This document shows positions 45,875-55,449 of a stretch of 64,000 bases of DNA, piece after piece. Under the pieces are notes generated by a model. It was not told the origin of the DNA. It did not search any database and worked only from the letters and a program-made list of their open reading frames with translations. The translations under genes and the position numbers were made by a program. Source of the DNA: Rhodopseudomonas palustris JSC-3b (GTDB taxonomy: Bacteria; Pseudomonadota; Alphaproteobacteria; Rhizobiales; Xanthobacteraceae); assembly GCA_000504425.1 (NCBI GenBank), contig KI632513.1, forward strand, positions 351,629-415,628, read 5' to 3'. The number at the start of each line of letters is the position of its first letter. Position 1 is the stretch's first letter.

Positions 45875-47002
45875 ATGAATTTCGATTTCTCGGACGAGCA
45901 GCAGCAATTGCGCGATCAGGCTCGGCGCTTTCTCGCCGAGCGCTGCCCGCCGCGTGCGGTGCGCGAGGTGCTGGAAGGGCGCGCGCTATATGATCGCGAG
46001 CTGTGGAAGGGATTTGCCGAGATGGGCTTTCTCGGCGTCGCGATCCCGGAAGTGTTTGGCGGCGCCGGCGCCGGGCAGCTCGAACTATGCGTGCTGGCCG
46101 AGGAGGTCGGGCGCGTGCTGGCGCCGCTGCCATTCTCATCGACCGTCTATCTCGCCGCCGAAGCGCTCAAGCTCGCCGGCAGCGAGGCGCAGCAACAGAA
46201 ATGGCTGCCACTGATCGCCGCGGGCGAGGCGATCGGCACGCTGGCGCTGTTCGAGGGCCGCGGCCAGCCGTCACCGCAAGCGATCCGCGCCATGGTGCAG
46301 GATGGCGTGCTGTCTGGCGTGAAGAGGCCGGTGCCGGATGGCGCCATTGCCGATTTCGCGATCGTGGTGGCGCGCAGTGGCCATAGCGGCCGTGAGCAGG
46401 ACATTGGCCTGTTCCTGGTCGATCTGTCGGGCGATGGCGTGACGATCAAGGCGCTGCAGAGCATTGACCCATCGCGCGGCCAGGCCGAGCTCCGCTTTGA
46501 GGGCGCCAAGGTCGAACCGCTCGGCGCGCCGGGCGAGGGCTGGAGCCTCGTGACGCAGCTGCTCGATCGGGCCGCAGTGCTGATCGCGTTCGAGCAGATC
46601 GGCGGCGCCGATCGCGCGCTGGAAATGGGCCGCGACTATGCGCTCGATCGCATTGCGTTCGGCCGCCCAATCGGATCATTCCAGGCCATCAAGCATATGC
46701 TCGCCGACATGTATGTCGCCGCGACCTTGGCGCGCTCCAACGGCTACTACGGCGCCTGGGCGCTCAGCACCGATGCCGCCGAATTGCCGGAAGCCGCAGC
46801 CGCGGCGCGCATCAGCGCGACCGAGGCGTTTCAGCACTGCGCCAAGAACAACATCCAGGTGCATGGCGGCATGGGGTTCACCTGGGAGTTCGACTGTCAT
46901 CTCTATTATCGGCGCGCCAACGCGCTGGCGCTGCTGCTCGGCGGCCCGCCCTATTGGGAGGATCGGCTGATCGAGCGCATGCGTCGCAAGAATGCGGCGT
47001 GA
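45875..47002 (+). CDS. Acyl-CoA dehydrogenase (first of a pair)
   Basis: 375 aa. FDFSDEQQQLRDQARRFLAE start, FLGVAIPEVFGGAGAG, and the C-terminal FAD/helix region IAFGRPIGSFQAIKHMLADM with HGGMGFTWEFDCHLYYRRAN. The usual TEP..GSD FAD loop is replaced (LFEGRGQPSPQ), as in one subunit of heteromeric acyl-CoA dehydrogenases. It probably works with the second dehydrogenase next door. Confidence 0.88.
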   Translation: MNFDFSDEQQQLRDQARRFLAERCPPRAVREVLEGRALYDRELWKGFAEMGFLGVAIPEVFGGAGAGQLELCVLAEEVGRVLAPLPFSSTVYLAAEALKLAGSEAQQQKWLPLIAAGEAIGTLALFEGRGQPSPQAIRAMVQDGVLSGVKRPVPDGAIADFAIVVARSGHSGREQDIGLFLVDLSGDGVTIKALQSIDPSRGQAELRFEGAKVEPLGAPGEGWSLVTQLLDRAAVLIAFEQIGGADRALEMGRDYALDRIAFGRPIGSFQAIKHMLADMYVAATLARSNGYYGAWALSTDAAELPEAAAAARISATEAFQHCAKNNIQVHGGMGFTWEFDCHLYYRRANALALLLGGPPYWEDRLIERMRRKNAA

Positions 47003-47046
47003 GTAGTTCGGCTGAAAACACACTGAACGCACCGGGAGCAACGGCC

Positions 47047-48290
47047 ATGAATTTTGACGACACGCCGCAGGAAGCCGCGTTTCGCGCGCAGGCGCGCGCC
47101 TTCGTCGCCGCCCATGCGCCGAAGCAATTCGAGCAGGAATTGTCAAAAGCCTCGCTCGGTCGCATCCGGCTCAGCAATGCCGATATCGTCGAGGTCGGCA
47201 AAGCGTGGCAGAAGACCAAGGCCGAGGGCGGTTGGGCCTGCCTGACCTGGCCAAAGGCCTATGGCGGCCGCGGTGCCTCGCCGATTGAAAAGGTGATCTG
47301 GCAGCAGGAGGAGGCGTTTTTGGCAAGCTCACCCAGCCGTTTCAGATCGGTGAGGGCATGTGCGGGCCAACCGTGATGGCCTATGGCAGCGAAGACCATA
47401 AGCGCAACTATCTGCCCAAGCTGGCGTCGGGTGAACAGATCTGGTGTCAGCTGTTTTCCGAACCGGCCGGTGGTTCCGATGTCGCGGGTCTGCGCACCCG
47501 CGCCGAACGAGATGGCGATCACTGGATCGTCAACGGCCAAAAGATCTGGACGTCTGGCGCGCATTATTCCGACTTCGGCATTCTGATCACGCGCACCGAC
47601 CCCACTGTGCCCAAGCACAAGGGGCTGACCATGTTCATCCTCGACATGAAAAGCCAAGGCGTCGAGGTCAAGCCGATCAAGCAGGCCAATGGCATGCAGG
47701 AATTCAACGAGGTGTTTTTCACCAATGTGAGGATTCCGGACAGCCAGCGGCTAGGTGCGGTCGGCGATGGCTGGAACGTGTCACTGACCACGCTGATGAA
47801 TGAGCGGCTGTCGATCGGCGCGCGGCTCGCCACCGGCTTCCCAGAATTGTTCGACTATTGCAGCGAGCTGATCACCGCTGATGGTCCGGCGCTCGATGAT
47901 CGCGCGGTCCGCTCCAAGCTGGCGCATTGGGCGGTGAAAGACAGCGGCCTAAAATACACCTCGTATCGCGCGGTGTCGGCGCTGTCGAAAGGCCAGCGGC
48001 CGGGCCCGGAGAATTCGATCGGCAAGCTGGTCGCTGGCAGCATGCTGCAAGAGATCGCCGCGTTCGCGATGGAGCTGGATGGCGCGGCCGGTGTGCTGAG
48101 CGATCCCGCGGAGGCCGGTGCCGGCGGCCGCTTTCAGGCCATGCTGCTGTCGTCGCCCGCGATGCGCATTGCCGGCGGCACTGATGAAATTTTGCGCAAC
48201 ATCATCGCCGAACGGGTACTCGGTCTGCCCGGTGACATTCGCGTCGACAAGGATGTGCCGTTCAATCAGATCCCGACCCGAGGACGCTGA
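47047..48290 (+). pseudogene. Acyl-CoA dehydrogenase (second of the pair), frameshifted
   Basis: About 414 codons if repaired. Frame 1 (47047-47376) gives MNFDDTPQEAAFRAQARAFV to EKVIWQQEEAF, then unrelated residues. Frame 2 gives, with no gap, GVFGKLTQPFQIGEGMCGPT and the rest to 48290: SEPAGGSDVAGLRTRAERDG (FAD loop), IWTSGAHYSDFGILI, and RIAGGTDEILRNIIAERVLG. A single missing G in GAGGAG(G)GC near 47311-47315 explains it. It is either an inactivating mutation, a sequencing error or a recoding site; the rest of the gene shows no decay. Confidence 0.88.
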
Positions 48291-48417
48291 CGAAACGCGC
48301 GTCGCGCTTGCTCACGCAGTCGTTGTCGGACAAGGTGGGATGTCTTGGGCCGTGTCGAACATGCGCTTGCTCTTTTGACGGACAGGTTGGCGTGCCCGCA
48401 GTTGAATCGAGGCTTTG

Positions 48418-49131
48418 ATGACCACCGACGCATCCGCCGCCAGCGCCGCCGCCCCATCATCGATCGAGGTGCTTGAGGAGCTGCTGGCACAGCGGTTCTC
48501 CTGCCGCGCCTACAAGCCGGAGCCGGTGCCGCGTGCGATCATCGAGCGCATCTTGCGCGCGGCGCAGCGCACGCCGTCCTGGTGCAACAGCCAGCCCTGG
48601 CAGGTGGTGATCACTTCGGGCGAAGCGACGGAGCGGCTGCGCGATGCGCTCTATCCGGTCGCCGCTTCAGGGGCGCCCGCGAGCGGTGACTTCGCCTTTC
48701 CGCGCGAATATCGCGGCGTCTATCTGGAGCGGCGGCGCGAAAGCGGCTTTCAGCTTTACAACACGCTCGGCATCGCGCGCGGCGACAAGATCGCTTACGC
48801 ACAACAGGCGCTGGAGAATTTCAAATTCTTCGGCGCGCCGCATGTCGCGATCATCACCACCGACGAAGCGCTTGGCGTCTATGGTGCGGTCGATTGCGGC
48901 GGCTATGTCAATAATTTCCTGTTGGCGGCGCAGGCGCTCGGCGTCGCCACCGTGCCGCAGGCAGCGCTGGCGTTTCACTCGGCAGTGATCCGCGAGCATT
49001 TTAGCCTCGGCGAACATCGCCGCGTGGTATGCGGCATCTCGTTCGGCTATGCGGACCATGATCACAAGATCAACAGCTATCGCACCAGCCGCGCCGCGAT
49101 CGACGAGGTCGCGACCTTTGTCGGCGACTGA
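48418..49131 (+). CDS. Nitroreductase-family flavoprotein
   Basis: 237 aa. RFSCRAYKPEPVPRAIIERI, QRTPSWCNSQPWQVVI and a late VCGISFGYADHDHKINSYRT match FMN-binding nitroreductases (binding residues Arg, Ser, Asn). The real substrate is unknown; in this cluster it may reduce enoyl or quinone intermediates. Start ATG 48418 follows a TTG at 48415. Confidence 0.88.
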   Translation: MTTDASAASAAAPSSIEVLEELLAQRFSCRAYKPEPVPRAIIERILRAAQRTPSWCNSQPWQVVITSGEATERLRDALYPVAASGAPASGDFAFPREYRGVYLERRRESGFQLYNTLGIARGDKIAYAQQALENFKFFGAPHVAIITTDEALGVYGAVDCGGYVNNFLLAAQALGVATVPQAALAFHSAVIREHFSLGEHRRVVCGISFGYADHDHKINSYRTSRAAIDEVATFVGD

Positions 49132-49170
49132 TCGCGCTCAGGCGGTCTGGTAGCATGTTCTTGAAGTCGC

Positions 49171-49269
49171 GCGGCACTAATGCTGCGCAGCCAATGGCTG
49201 AGCGACCCCGGACCATTACCAGGTTTGCTCGCTTCACGGAATATTAGTGCCGCTGAACTAATTACCAGG
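49171..49269. promoter_or_regulatory. Inverted repeat and direct repeats before the chemoreceptor gene
   Basis: GCGGCACTAAT (49171-49181) and ATTAGTGCCGC (49243-49253) are perfect 11-bp inverted copies. ATTACCAGG occurs twice in direct orientation (49215-49223, 49261-49269). They may form the promoter/operator of the chemoreceptor. Confidence 0.4.
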
Positions 49270-49294
49270 CATCCGATCAAGGATCGAGGATGCG

Positions 49295-50974
49295 ATGCGG
49301 TTGACGCTGACACGGGTCATTCTAGCCTTTGGCCTGGTGGTCTTCGCCGGACTGCTGGCGGTGATCAGTTCCAGCGTGTTTGGCCTGTCGCAGCTCAAGA
49401 TCGGCGGCCCGCTCTATGGCCAGCTCAAGCTGGAGAGCGACCTGATCGCCGATATTCTGCCGCCGCCGGAGTATGTCATCGAGGCGCATCTCGAAGCGCT
49501 GATGGCACTGCGCGAGCCGACGCTGCTGGCGAAGCACCGCAGCCGGATCATGAAGCTGAAGGCCGATTACGATGAGCGCCACGAGTTCTGGCAAAAGTCG
49601 TCGTTGGAAGAACCGCTGAAAAGCCTATTGGTGGTCGATTCCGATCGTGAGGTCGTCAAGTTCTGGAATGTGCTTGAGCAGCAGCTGTTGCCGGCGATCG
49701 AACGCGGCGATGAGGCCGCCAAAACCGCGGCCTATCTGCAGCTGAACCGCGCCTATTCCGCCCATCGCGAGATTATCGACGACATCGTCAAGCGGGCGAC
49801 CGATTTGAATAATTCGATCGAAGCTGCGACCTCCGGCCGGGCGACGATCCTGACCTGGCTGGTGTGGGGCATTTCCGGGCTGGTGCTGCTGGTGTTCCTG
49901 GCCGGGCTGGCCGGCGTGATCCGCGGCGTGATCCGGCCGATCGTCGGCATGACCGAGGTGATGTCGCGCCTCGCGCAGGGCGACCGCACCATCAGCGTGC
50001 CGGGCGTCGAGCGGCACGACGAGGTTGGCGCGATGGCGCGCGCGCTGCAGGTGTTCCGCGACAATGCTCTCAACGTCGATTCACTGGAAAGCGAGCGCAG
50101 CCAGAAAGCGCAGGTGGAGGCCGAGCGCAAAGCCACCGTGCAGCGCATTGCCGATGAGTTCGACACCGCAATCGGCCGGATTGTCGAAGCGGTGACCTCC
50201 GCGTCCTCCGAGCTGGAGCAGGCTGCCGGCCGGCTCAATGGCGCGGCCGAGACCACCGACCGGCTGGCGCAGACCGTCGCTTCGGCGTCGCAGGACGCCT
50301 CGTCGAGCGCGCAGTCGGCGGCCGCGGCCTGCAAGCAGATCGCCTCGTCGGTGCATCAGATCGGCCGTCAGGCCCAGCAGTCTCAGGAGATTTCGCAAGC
50401 TGCGGTGCGGCAGGCCAAAGAGACCAATGAGCGCATCGGCGTGTTGTCGCAGGCTGCCGACCGGATCGGCGAGGTGGTCAAGCTGATCAATGCGGTCGCG
50501 GCGCAGACCAATCTTTTGGCGCTGAACGCCACCATCGAAGCGGCGCGCGCTGGAGAGGCCGGCCGCGGCTTTGCGGTGGTCGCCTCCGAGGTCAAGGCGC
50601 TCGCGGCCCAGACCGCCAAGGCCACCGAAGAGATCAGCGATCAGATCGCCCAGATGCAGAGCGCGACCGCGCAGTCGGTGAGCGCAATTCAGACCATCGG
50701 CGGCACTATCAGCGAAATCTGCGATATTTCCGAGTCGATTGCGGTCGCGGTCGAGCAACAGGGCGAAGCTACCGCGGAGATCGCGCGCAGCGTTCAGCAC
50801 GCCGCTGAGGGCGCTTTGCGGGTGTCGGCCAGCATCGAGCAGGTCAGCCAGGGCGCGGCCGAAACCGACCACGCCTCGGCCCATGTGCATGAGCTGTCGA
50901 GCTCGCTGCTGTCCGAAAGCAAGCACCTCAAGATCGAGGTCGGCAAGTTTTCCGGCATGGTCCGCGCCGCCTGA
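49295..50974 (+). CDS. Methyl-accepting chemotaxis protein
   Basis: 559 aa. N-terminal helix (about 7-28), ~155-residue periplasmic domain, second helix (about 187-210), HAMP ([20 protein letters not shown]) and the signalling tip [20 protein letters not shown] followed by [20 protein letters not shown]. Transmits a chemical signal to CheA/CheW. Its place among hydroxycinnamate genes suggests an aromatic attractant, but the ligand is not shown. Confidence 0.93.
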   Translation: MRLTLTRVILAFGLVVFAGLLAVISSSVFGLSQLKIGGPLYGQLKLESDLIADILPPPEYVIEAHLEALMALREPTLLAKHRSRIMKLKADYDERHEFWQKSSLEEPLKSLLVVDSDREVVKFWNVLEQQLLPAIERGDEAAKTAAYLQLNRAYSAHREIIDDIVKRATDLNNSIEAATSGRATILTWLVWGISGLVLLVFLAGLAGVIRGVIRPIVGMTEVMSRLAQGDRTISVPGVERHDEVGAMARALQVFRDNALNVDSLESERSQKAQVEAERKATVQRIADEFDTAIGRIVEAVTSASSELEQAAGRLNGAAETTDRLAQTVASASQDASSSAQSAAAACKQIASSVHQIGRQAQQSQEISQAAVRQAKETNERIGVLSQAADRIGEVVKLINAVAAQTNLLALNATIEAARAGEAGRGFAVVASEVKALAAQTAKATEEISDQIAQMQSATAQSVSAIQTIGGTISEICDISESIAVAVEQQGEATAEIARSVQHAAEGALRVSASIEQVSQGAAETDHASAHVHELSSSLLSESKHLKIEVGKFSGMVRAA

Positions 50975-51004
50975 TCTGATCGAGCAGCGGCGCGGGCAGG
51001 GGCC

Positions 51005-51784
51005 TTAGAACCGCGGCGCGCGCTTGGCGGCGAAGGCGGCGATGCCTTCCCGGATTTCCGGCCCGGTCATGCTGTCGCGGGCGCGCTGATCGGTGGCGGC
51101 TTCGTCGAGCTGGCCATGGGCGAACTCGTTGATGGCGCGCTTCATGCCGGCCATCGCCTGCGGGGCGTTGCCGGCCAGGATCGCGGCCAGCGCCTCGACC
51201 TCGGCGTCGAGCCGGTCGAGTGGCACCAGCGCGGTCAGATAGCCGATGCGCAGCATCTCGTTGGCGTCGATCTTTTGCGCGGTCAGGAACAGCCGCTTGG
51301 CGTTATCGACGCCGAGCCGCGACACATAGCGGCGGATGCCGCTCTTGTAATAATGCAGCCCGAGCCGCGCCGCCGGCATGAACATCTCGCAGCCGGTTGC
51401 GCCGATCCGGAAATCGCAGGCCAGCGCCAGATCGGTCGAGCCGCCATAGACCCCGCCATTGAGCCGGCAGATGGTCGGCTTGGAGAGTTCCTCCAGCCGG
51501 TTGGCGACCCGCTCGAACGCCGAGCCGGCGTCCTGCTGATCGGGGTCGGCGGCTCGTTCGGCGACTTCGCCGATATCGAAGCCAGCCGAGAACGCCCGGC
51601 CGGTGCCGGTCAACACCAGCACCCGGATCGAGGGATCGCTCTCGATCTGGTCGAACTGGCGCTGCAGGGTGTCGAGGTCGGCCGGCAGCAGCCGGTTGAG
51701 ATGGCGCGGCCGGTTGAGTCGCAAAATGGCGCAGGCGCCCTGTTGGCTGAGAATGGGGGCGCTGTCGCTGTCTGCTGTCGTCAA
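51005..51784 (-). CDS. Enoyl-CoA hydratase/isomerase (crotonase family)
   Basis: 259 aa. ACAILRLNRPRHLNRLL start, oxyanion-hole residues in GTGRAFSAGFDIGEV and LNGGVYGGSTDLALACDFRI, catalytic-acid region GCEMFMPAARLGLHYYKSG. Could hydrate cinnamoyl-CoA or a beta-oxidation enoyl-CoA. TTG at 51784 is chosen because GGAGGA lies 8 bases upstream and the frame gives the family N-terminus; no nearby ATG has a ribosome site. Confidence 0.85.
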   Translation of the reverse strand: MTTADSDSAPILSQQGACAILRLNRPRHLNRLLPADLDTLQRQFDQIESDPSIRVLVLTGTGRAFSAGFDIGEVAERAADPDQQDAGSAFERVANRLEELSKPTICRLNGGVYGGSTDLALACDFRIGATGCEMFMPAARLGLHYYKSGIRRYVSRLGVDNAKRLFLTAQKIDANEMLRIGYLTALVPLDRLDAEVEALAAILAGNAPQAMAGMKRAINEFAHGQLDEAATDQRARDSMTGPEIREGIAAFAAKRAPRF

Positions 51785-51969
51785 AACGTCATTCCTCCGG
51801 ATCGTTTGCCAAGCACATGCCTCCATTGGCCAGTGCCGTCAACGCGCGCGCCATGCAGCGCGTGCAGCTCTGCGTCGTCGCGGGCAAGTCGGGCAGAGAT
51901 TGGCTATAGTGCGGCGATCCGGCCGCACAGCGCCGCGGCCGGCCGGTTCACTCGATCGATGGTTGCCCC

Positions 51970-52629
51970 ATGGATGTCGCCCAGTTTCACCAAGCCGGTA
52001 GCCTGTTTGCCTCGATCTTCGTGATCGCCACCACCACCATGCGGACCATGATTCCGCTGCGGGTGTTCGGGATCATCACCAACATCATTCTGATCGTCAC
52101 GTCAGTGATCAGCCACACCTATCCGACGCTGGTGCTGCACGCGATCCTGCTGCCGCTCAATGCCTATCGCCTCCATCAGATGCTGCAATTGGTGCGCGAG
52201 GTGAAGAAGTCGGTGAATGGCGACTTGTCGATGGACTGGCTGAAGCCGTTCATGACCGAGCGGCAATGCGCCAGCGGCGAGGTGCTGTTCTACAAGAACG
52301 AAAAGGCCGAGCATCTGTACTACATCGTCAGCGGCCGCTATCGGCTTGTCGAGTCCGGCATCGAAATTCCGACCGGCATGCTGGTCGGCGAACTCGGCAT
52401 GCTGTCGCCGGCCAATGAGCGTACCCAGACCCTGGAATGTATCGAAGCCGGCATGGTGCTGAGCTGCAGCTACCGCAAGGTCGAGGAGCTGTATGTGCAA
52501 AATCCCGAGTTCGGCTTCTACTTCCTGCGGCTCGCCAGCGCCCGGCTGTTCCAGAACATCGAGCGGCTGGAGCAGCGGCTGGCCGAGCAGGGCACCAGCC
52601 CGCCGCCGCCGGCGCGCGCCGCGTCCTGA
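51970..52629 (+). CDS. Membrane protein with cyclic-nucleotide-binding-like domain
   Basis: 219 aa. Two to three N-terminal helices (about residues 9-35, 36-65), then from ~95 a cNMP-binding beta-roll (FMTERQCASGEVLFYKNEKA, YYIVSGRYRLVESG, GELGMLSPANERTQTLECIE). The usual PRAAT-type Arg is replaced by ER-TQ, so nucleotide binding is uncertain. C-terminus is a helix with a Pro/Ala tail. Operon with the next gene (12-bp gap). Confidence 0.82.
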   Translation: MDVAQFHQAGSLFASIFVIATTTMRTMIPLRVFGIITNIILIVTSVISHTYPTLVLHAILLPLNAYRLHQMLQLVREVKKSVNGDLSMDWLKPFMTERQCASGEVLFYKNEKAEHLYYIVSGRYRLVESGIEIPTGMLVGELGMLSPANERTQTLECIEAGMVLSCSYRKVEELYVQNPEFGFYFLRLASARLFQNIERLEQRLAEQGTSPPPPARAAS

Positions 52630-52641
52630 AGGAGGGTTGCC

Positions 52642-53490
52642 GTGGCCGGCTTCATCGAGGCGATGCGCGCCACTTTGACCGAGCTTAGCGGCGAGCAGCA
52701 CCGCACGCCGCCGGCTTTGCCCAGCACGCTGCCGCCATCGGTGCTGCCGGTGGTCAGCGCCGGTGTGCACCAGCTGATCAGCTATCAGGGCCCGGGCTAT
52801 GCGCAGCTTTATCTCGACCGGCTGCGGCGTTTTGCCGGCCGCAAAACGGTCAGTGAGCCGCTGTTTGCCGAGATCGCCCGGCTGCTGGCGCAGCGCATGA
52901 GCTACCTCGACCCGATCGCGTTGTCGCAGGCCGCGCTCGCGGCCCATGGCGACGGCGCGCGCGCTGACGAGCGCCACTGCCTCGATCTCGATGAGCTGCT
53001 GGCGGTATGCCCGGCGATGATCTCCGAGCAGGTGCTGGAGGCGCTGCACTGGGTCGGCTGGCAGCACCGGCCGGTCACGTTGCGGTTTCGCGCCACCAAC
53101 CGGCTCGGCCGGCAGCGGCTGCGCGCGCAGGCGGCGCTGCGGCGCTGGCGGCTGTTGTCGCCGCGCTATGCCCGCGAGCGCGCTTTGACCGAGCGCTGGC
53201 TGCATATGATCGACCGCTGCCTGAGCAAACAGCCGCAGGCGGCCGGCGCGGTGGTCGCGAGCGCCGAGCTGCTGCAAGGCTGCGGCGCGGCCTATCGGGC
53301 GCGCCTGGCTGCCTGGCACCTGATCATCGACGGCCTCGCCAAGCCGGTGTTTGACGGCGCGCTGATGCTGCCCGATCTCGCCGGGGCGATCGAGACCGCG
53401 CGCGCCGCGGTCAGCGACGACCCGCAGCAGCCCGCGCTGCGCCGCGTGATTGCGCAGATCCGCGAGCAGGCCGCGCCGGCGGCCGGATGA
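52642..53490 (+). CDS. Orphan domain resembling the C-terminus of indolepyruvate oxidoreductase
   Basis: 282 aa. No cofactor motifs. The pattern (GVHQLISYQGPGYAQLYLDR, LAQRMSYLDPIALSQAAL, RAQAALRRWRLLSPRYARER, LLQGCGAAYRARLAAW) recalls the C-terminal helical domain of IorB-type subunits (DUF6537-like), separated from any catalytic part. GTG at 52642 has GGAGGG upstream. Function unknown; linkage to a cNMP-domain protein suggests regulation rather than catalysis. Match judged by eye. Confidence 0.65.
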   Translation: MAGFIEAMRATLTELSGEQHRTPPALPSTLPPSVLPVVSAGVHQLISYQGPGYAQLYLDRLRRFAGRKTVSEPLFAEIARLLAQRMSYLDPIALSQAALAAHGDGARADERHCLDLDELLAVCPAMISEQVLEALHWVGWQHRPVTLRFRATNRLGRQRLRAQAALRRWRLLSPRYARERALTERWLHMIDRCLSKQPQAAGAVVASAELLQGCGAAYRARLAAWHLIIDGLAKPVFDGALMLPDLAGAIETARAAVSDDPQQPALRRVIAQIREQAAPAAG

Positions 53491-53669
53491 CCGCGCCCTT
53501 TACGTCTGGATTACTGCAACCTGCGTTTGCCTGCGCCCTGCGGCGCGGCTGTGATAATCTTGTTTGGTTTCGATCTTCCGGTCGATTCTGGCAGCCGGCG
53601 GCGCCGGCGCCGGAGCGCGCCGGCCAAGCGCCGCGTGCGGCGCTCATCATCGCGGCGCTGCCGGGATGA
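53487..53669 (+). CDS. Small bridging ORF of uncertain reality
   Basis: 60 aa. Its ATG overlaps the previous stop (ATGA at 53487) and its stop overlaps the next ATG (53666), the classical coupled arrangement. The peptide (MTAPFTSGLLQPAFACALRR then a Pro/Ala tail) matches nothing known. It may be a translated spacer. Confidence 0.3.
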   Translation: MTAPFTSGLLQPAFACALRRGCDNLVWFRSSGRFWQPAAPAPERAGQAPRAALIIAALPG

Positions 53670-54124
53670 CGGGCCTTGTCGCGGCATCACAGGGGCTGCC
53701 GTTGTCGTTTCCAGAGCTGTTGTCGTTTCCAGCCATGTCGTCGTCGGTCGCCGTCGGCGCGTTGGTTTGGTGGATGGTGCTGCTGACCATCAAGCACGTC
53801 GCCGCCGACTTCCTGCTGCAAAATTCCTGGATGGCCCTCGGCAAGGACCGCAAGACCGGCTGGGCGCTGCCGCTGCTCGCCCACACCTCGGTTCATCTGG
53901 TGCTGACCACCGGGCTATTGCTGGCGACCGCGCCGCGGTTCTGGTTCCTTGGCTTGATCGATTTCGCGATCCATCTAGCGATCGACCGCACCAAGGGATT
54001 TTGCGTCGCCACCTTCGACGTGCGCTACGAGCACGCCGCGTTCTGGTGGCTGATCGGCACCGACCAGGGGTTGCACCACCTGACCGGCTTCGCGCTGGCG
54101 ATCTACCTCGCTGCGTACGCCTGA
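53666..54124 (+). CDS. DUF3307 membrane protein
   Basis: 152 aa. [20 protein letters not shown] and [20 protein letters not shown] with [15 protein letters not shown] (His/Asp-rich helices) are DUF3307 signatures; the role is unknown. Three to four helices. ATG at 53735 is an alternative start. The last 150 bp are antisense to the extended 3' end of nhaA. Confidence 0.8.
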   Translation: MTGLVAASQGLPLSFPELLSFPAMSSSVAVGALVWWMVLLTIKHVAADFLLQNSWMALGKDRKTGWALPLLAHTSVHLVLTTGLLLATAPRFWFLGLIDFAIHLAIDRTKGFCVATFDVRYEHAAFWWLIGTDQGLHHLTGFALAIYLAAYA

Positions 54125-55300
54125 CGGCGGCCGGCCGCTGAATGCAAACACCGCCGCGCCGGCCATGATCGACAGCATCGATCCGGCGAGCACGCCGAGC
54201 TTCATAGCATCTTCAAGGTCCGGCCGGCCCTTGAATGCCAACAGCCCGATGAACAGGCTCATGGTGAAGCCGATGCCGCACACCAGCGCCACGCCATAGA
54301 GCTGCAGCCAGCTGGTGCGCGCCGGCCGCCGCGCCAGGCCGAGCTTGATCGCGAGCCAGGCGCCGCCGAACACGCCGGCCTGCTTGCCGAGAAACAAACC
54401 GGCGGCAATGCCGAGCGGCACCGGCGCAAAGAAGCTCTGCCACGACACGCCGGTCAGCGAGATGCCGGAATTGGCGAAGCCGAACACCGGCAGCACCAGA
54501 TAAGCCGACCAGGGGTGCAGCGACTGTTGCAGTCGCTGCAGCGGCGAGACGCTGTCGTCCAGTTGGTCGGCTTTGCTGTGCAGCGGAATCATCAGCGCCA
54601 GCAGGACACCCGCGACGGTTGCATGTACGCCTGATTTCAATGTGAAGAACCACAGGGCGACGCCGAGCAACAGATAGGGCCACAGCCGGCGCACACCGGC
54701 GAGATTGAGCGCGGCGAGCAGCGCCAGCACCACGGCGGCGAGCCCGAGCATCAGCAGCGACAGTTTTGAGGTGTAGAACAGCGCGATAATGATGATCGCG
54801 CCAAGATCGTCGATGATCGCCAGCGCGGTCAAAAACACCTTGAGCGACACCGGCACCCGCGAGCCGAACAGCGACAAGACGCCGAGCGAAAACGCGATGT
54901 CGGTCGCGGCCGGGATCGCCCAGCCATGCAGGCCGACCGGCTCGTTCCAGTTCATCGCCACGTAGATCAGCGCCGGCAGCGCCATGCCGCCGAGCGCGGC
55001 GATGCTGGGCAGAATACGGGCCGACTTGGACTGCAGATGCCCGACCAGCAGCTCGCGCTTGATCTCCAGCCCAACCATGACGAAGAACAGCGCCATCAAC
55101 CCATCGTTGATCCAGTGCAGCACACTGAGGCCAGCGATTGTAGTTTCCAATATTCCCCGATAGGTCGCGGCCAATGGCGAATTGGCCACGACGAGCGCCA
55201 GCGCTCCGGAGAACAGCAGAATGAACCCGCTTGATGTTTCGCTGCGCAGGAAGTCGCGCATTGCGTAAATGCGGCGGCCGATCAGTGTTTTTCTCAGCAT
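53975..55300 (-). CDS. nhaA: Na+/H+ antiporter NhaA with extended C-terminus
   Basis: 441 aa. Transmembrane antiporter; the paired Asp of [18 protein letters not shown] are the transport site, with [19 protein letters not shown] and [20 protein letters not shown] also diagnostic. Normal NhaA ends near FAFSGR (about 54140). Here a ~50-residue hydrophilic tail continues antisense into the DUF3307 gene, so the native stop seems lost. Divergent from nhaD. Confidence 0.92.
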   Translation of the reverse strand: MLRKTLIGRRIYAMRDFLRSETSSGFILLFSGALALVVANSPLAATYRGILETTIAGLSVLHWINDGLMALFFVMVGLEIKRELLVGHLQSKSARILPSIAALGGMALPALIYVAMNWNEPVGLHGWAIPAATDIAFSLGVLSLFGSRVPVSLKVFLTALAIIDDLGAIIIIALFYTSKLSLLMLGLAAVVLALLAALNLAGVRRLWPYLLLGVALWFFTLKSGVHATVAGVLLALMIPLHSKADQLDDSVSPLQRLQQSLHPWSAYLVLPVFGFANSGISLTGVSWQSFFAPVPLGIAAGLFLGKQAGVFGGAWLAIKLGLARRPARTSWLQLYGVALVCGIGFTMSLFIGLLAFKGRPDLEDAMKLGVLAGSMLSIMAGAAVFAFSGRPPSGVRSEVDRQREAGQVVQPLVGADQPPERGVLVAHVEGGDAKSLGAVDR

Positions 55301-55449
55301 CGGTGTGTGGGCATCAGTCAGTCTGGAGGGCTCCCTTCGGCAATTTGAAGCAAGGAGGGTGGTTCGTCCACCAAATCACGTGATAAGTGGTTGGTGTGTT
55401 CCCTTGTTCCCGGCCACGACGCGGGTAACGAGCTGATCGAGGCCTCCCT

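Noticed and set aside
47311-47324. Programmed -1 frameshift site
   Set aside because: GCGTTTTTGG is not a canonical X-XXY-YYZ slippery heptamer and no clear stimulating hairpin was found; a lost G is simpler.
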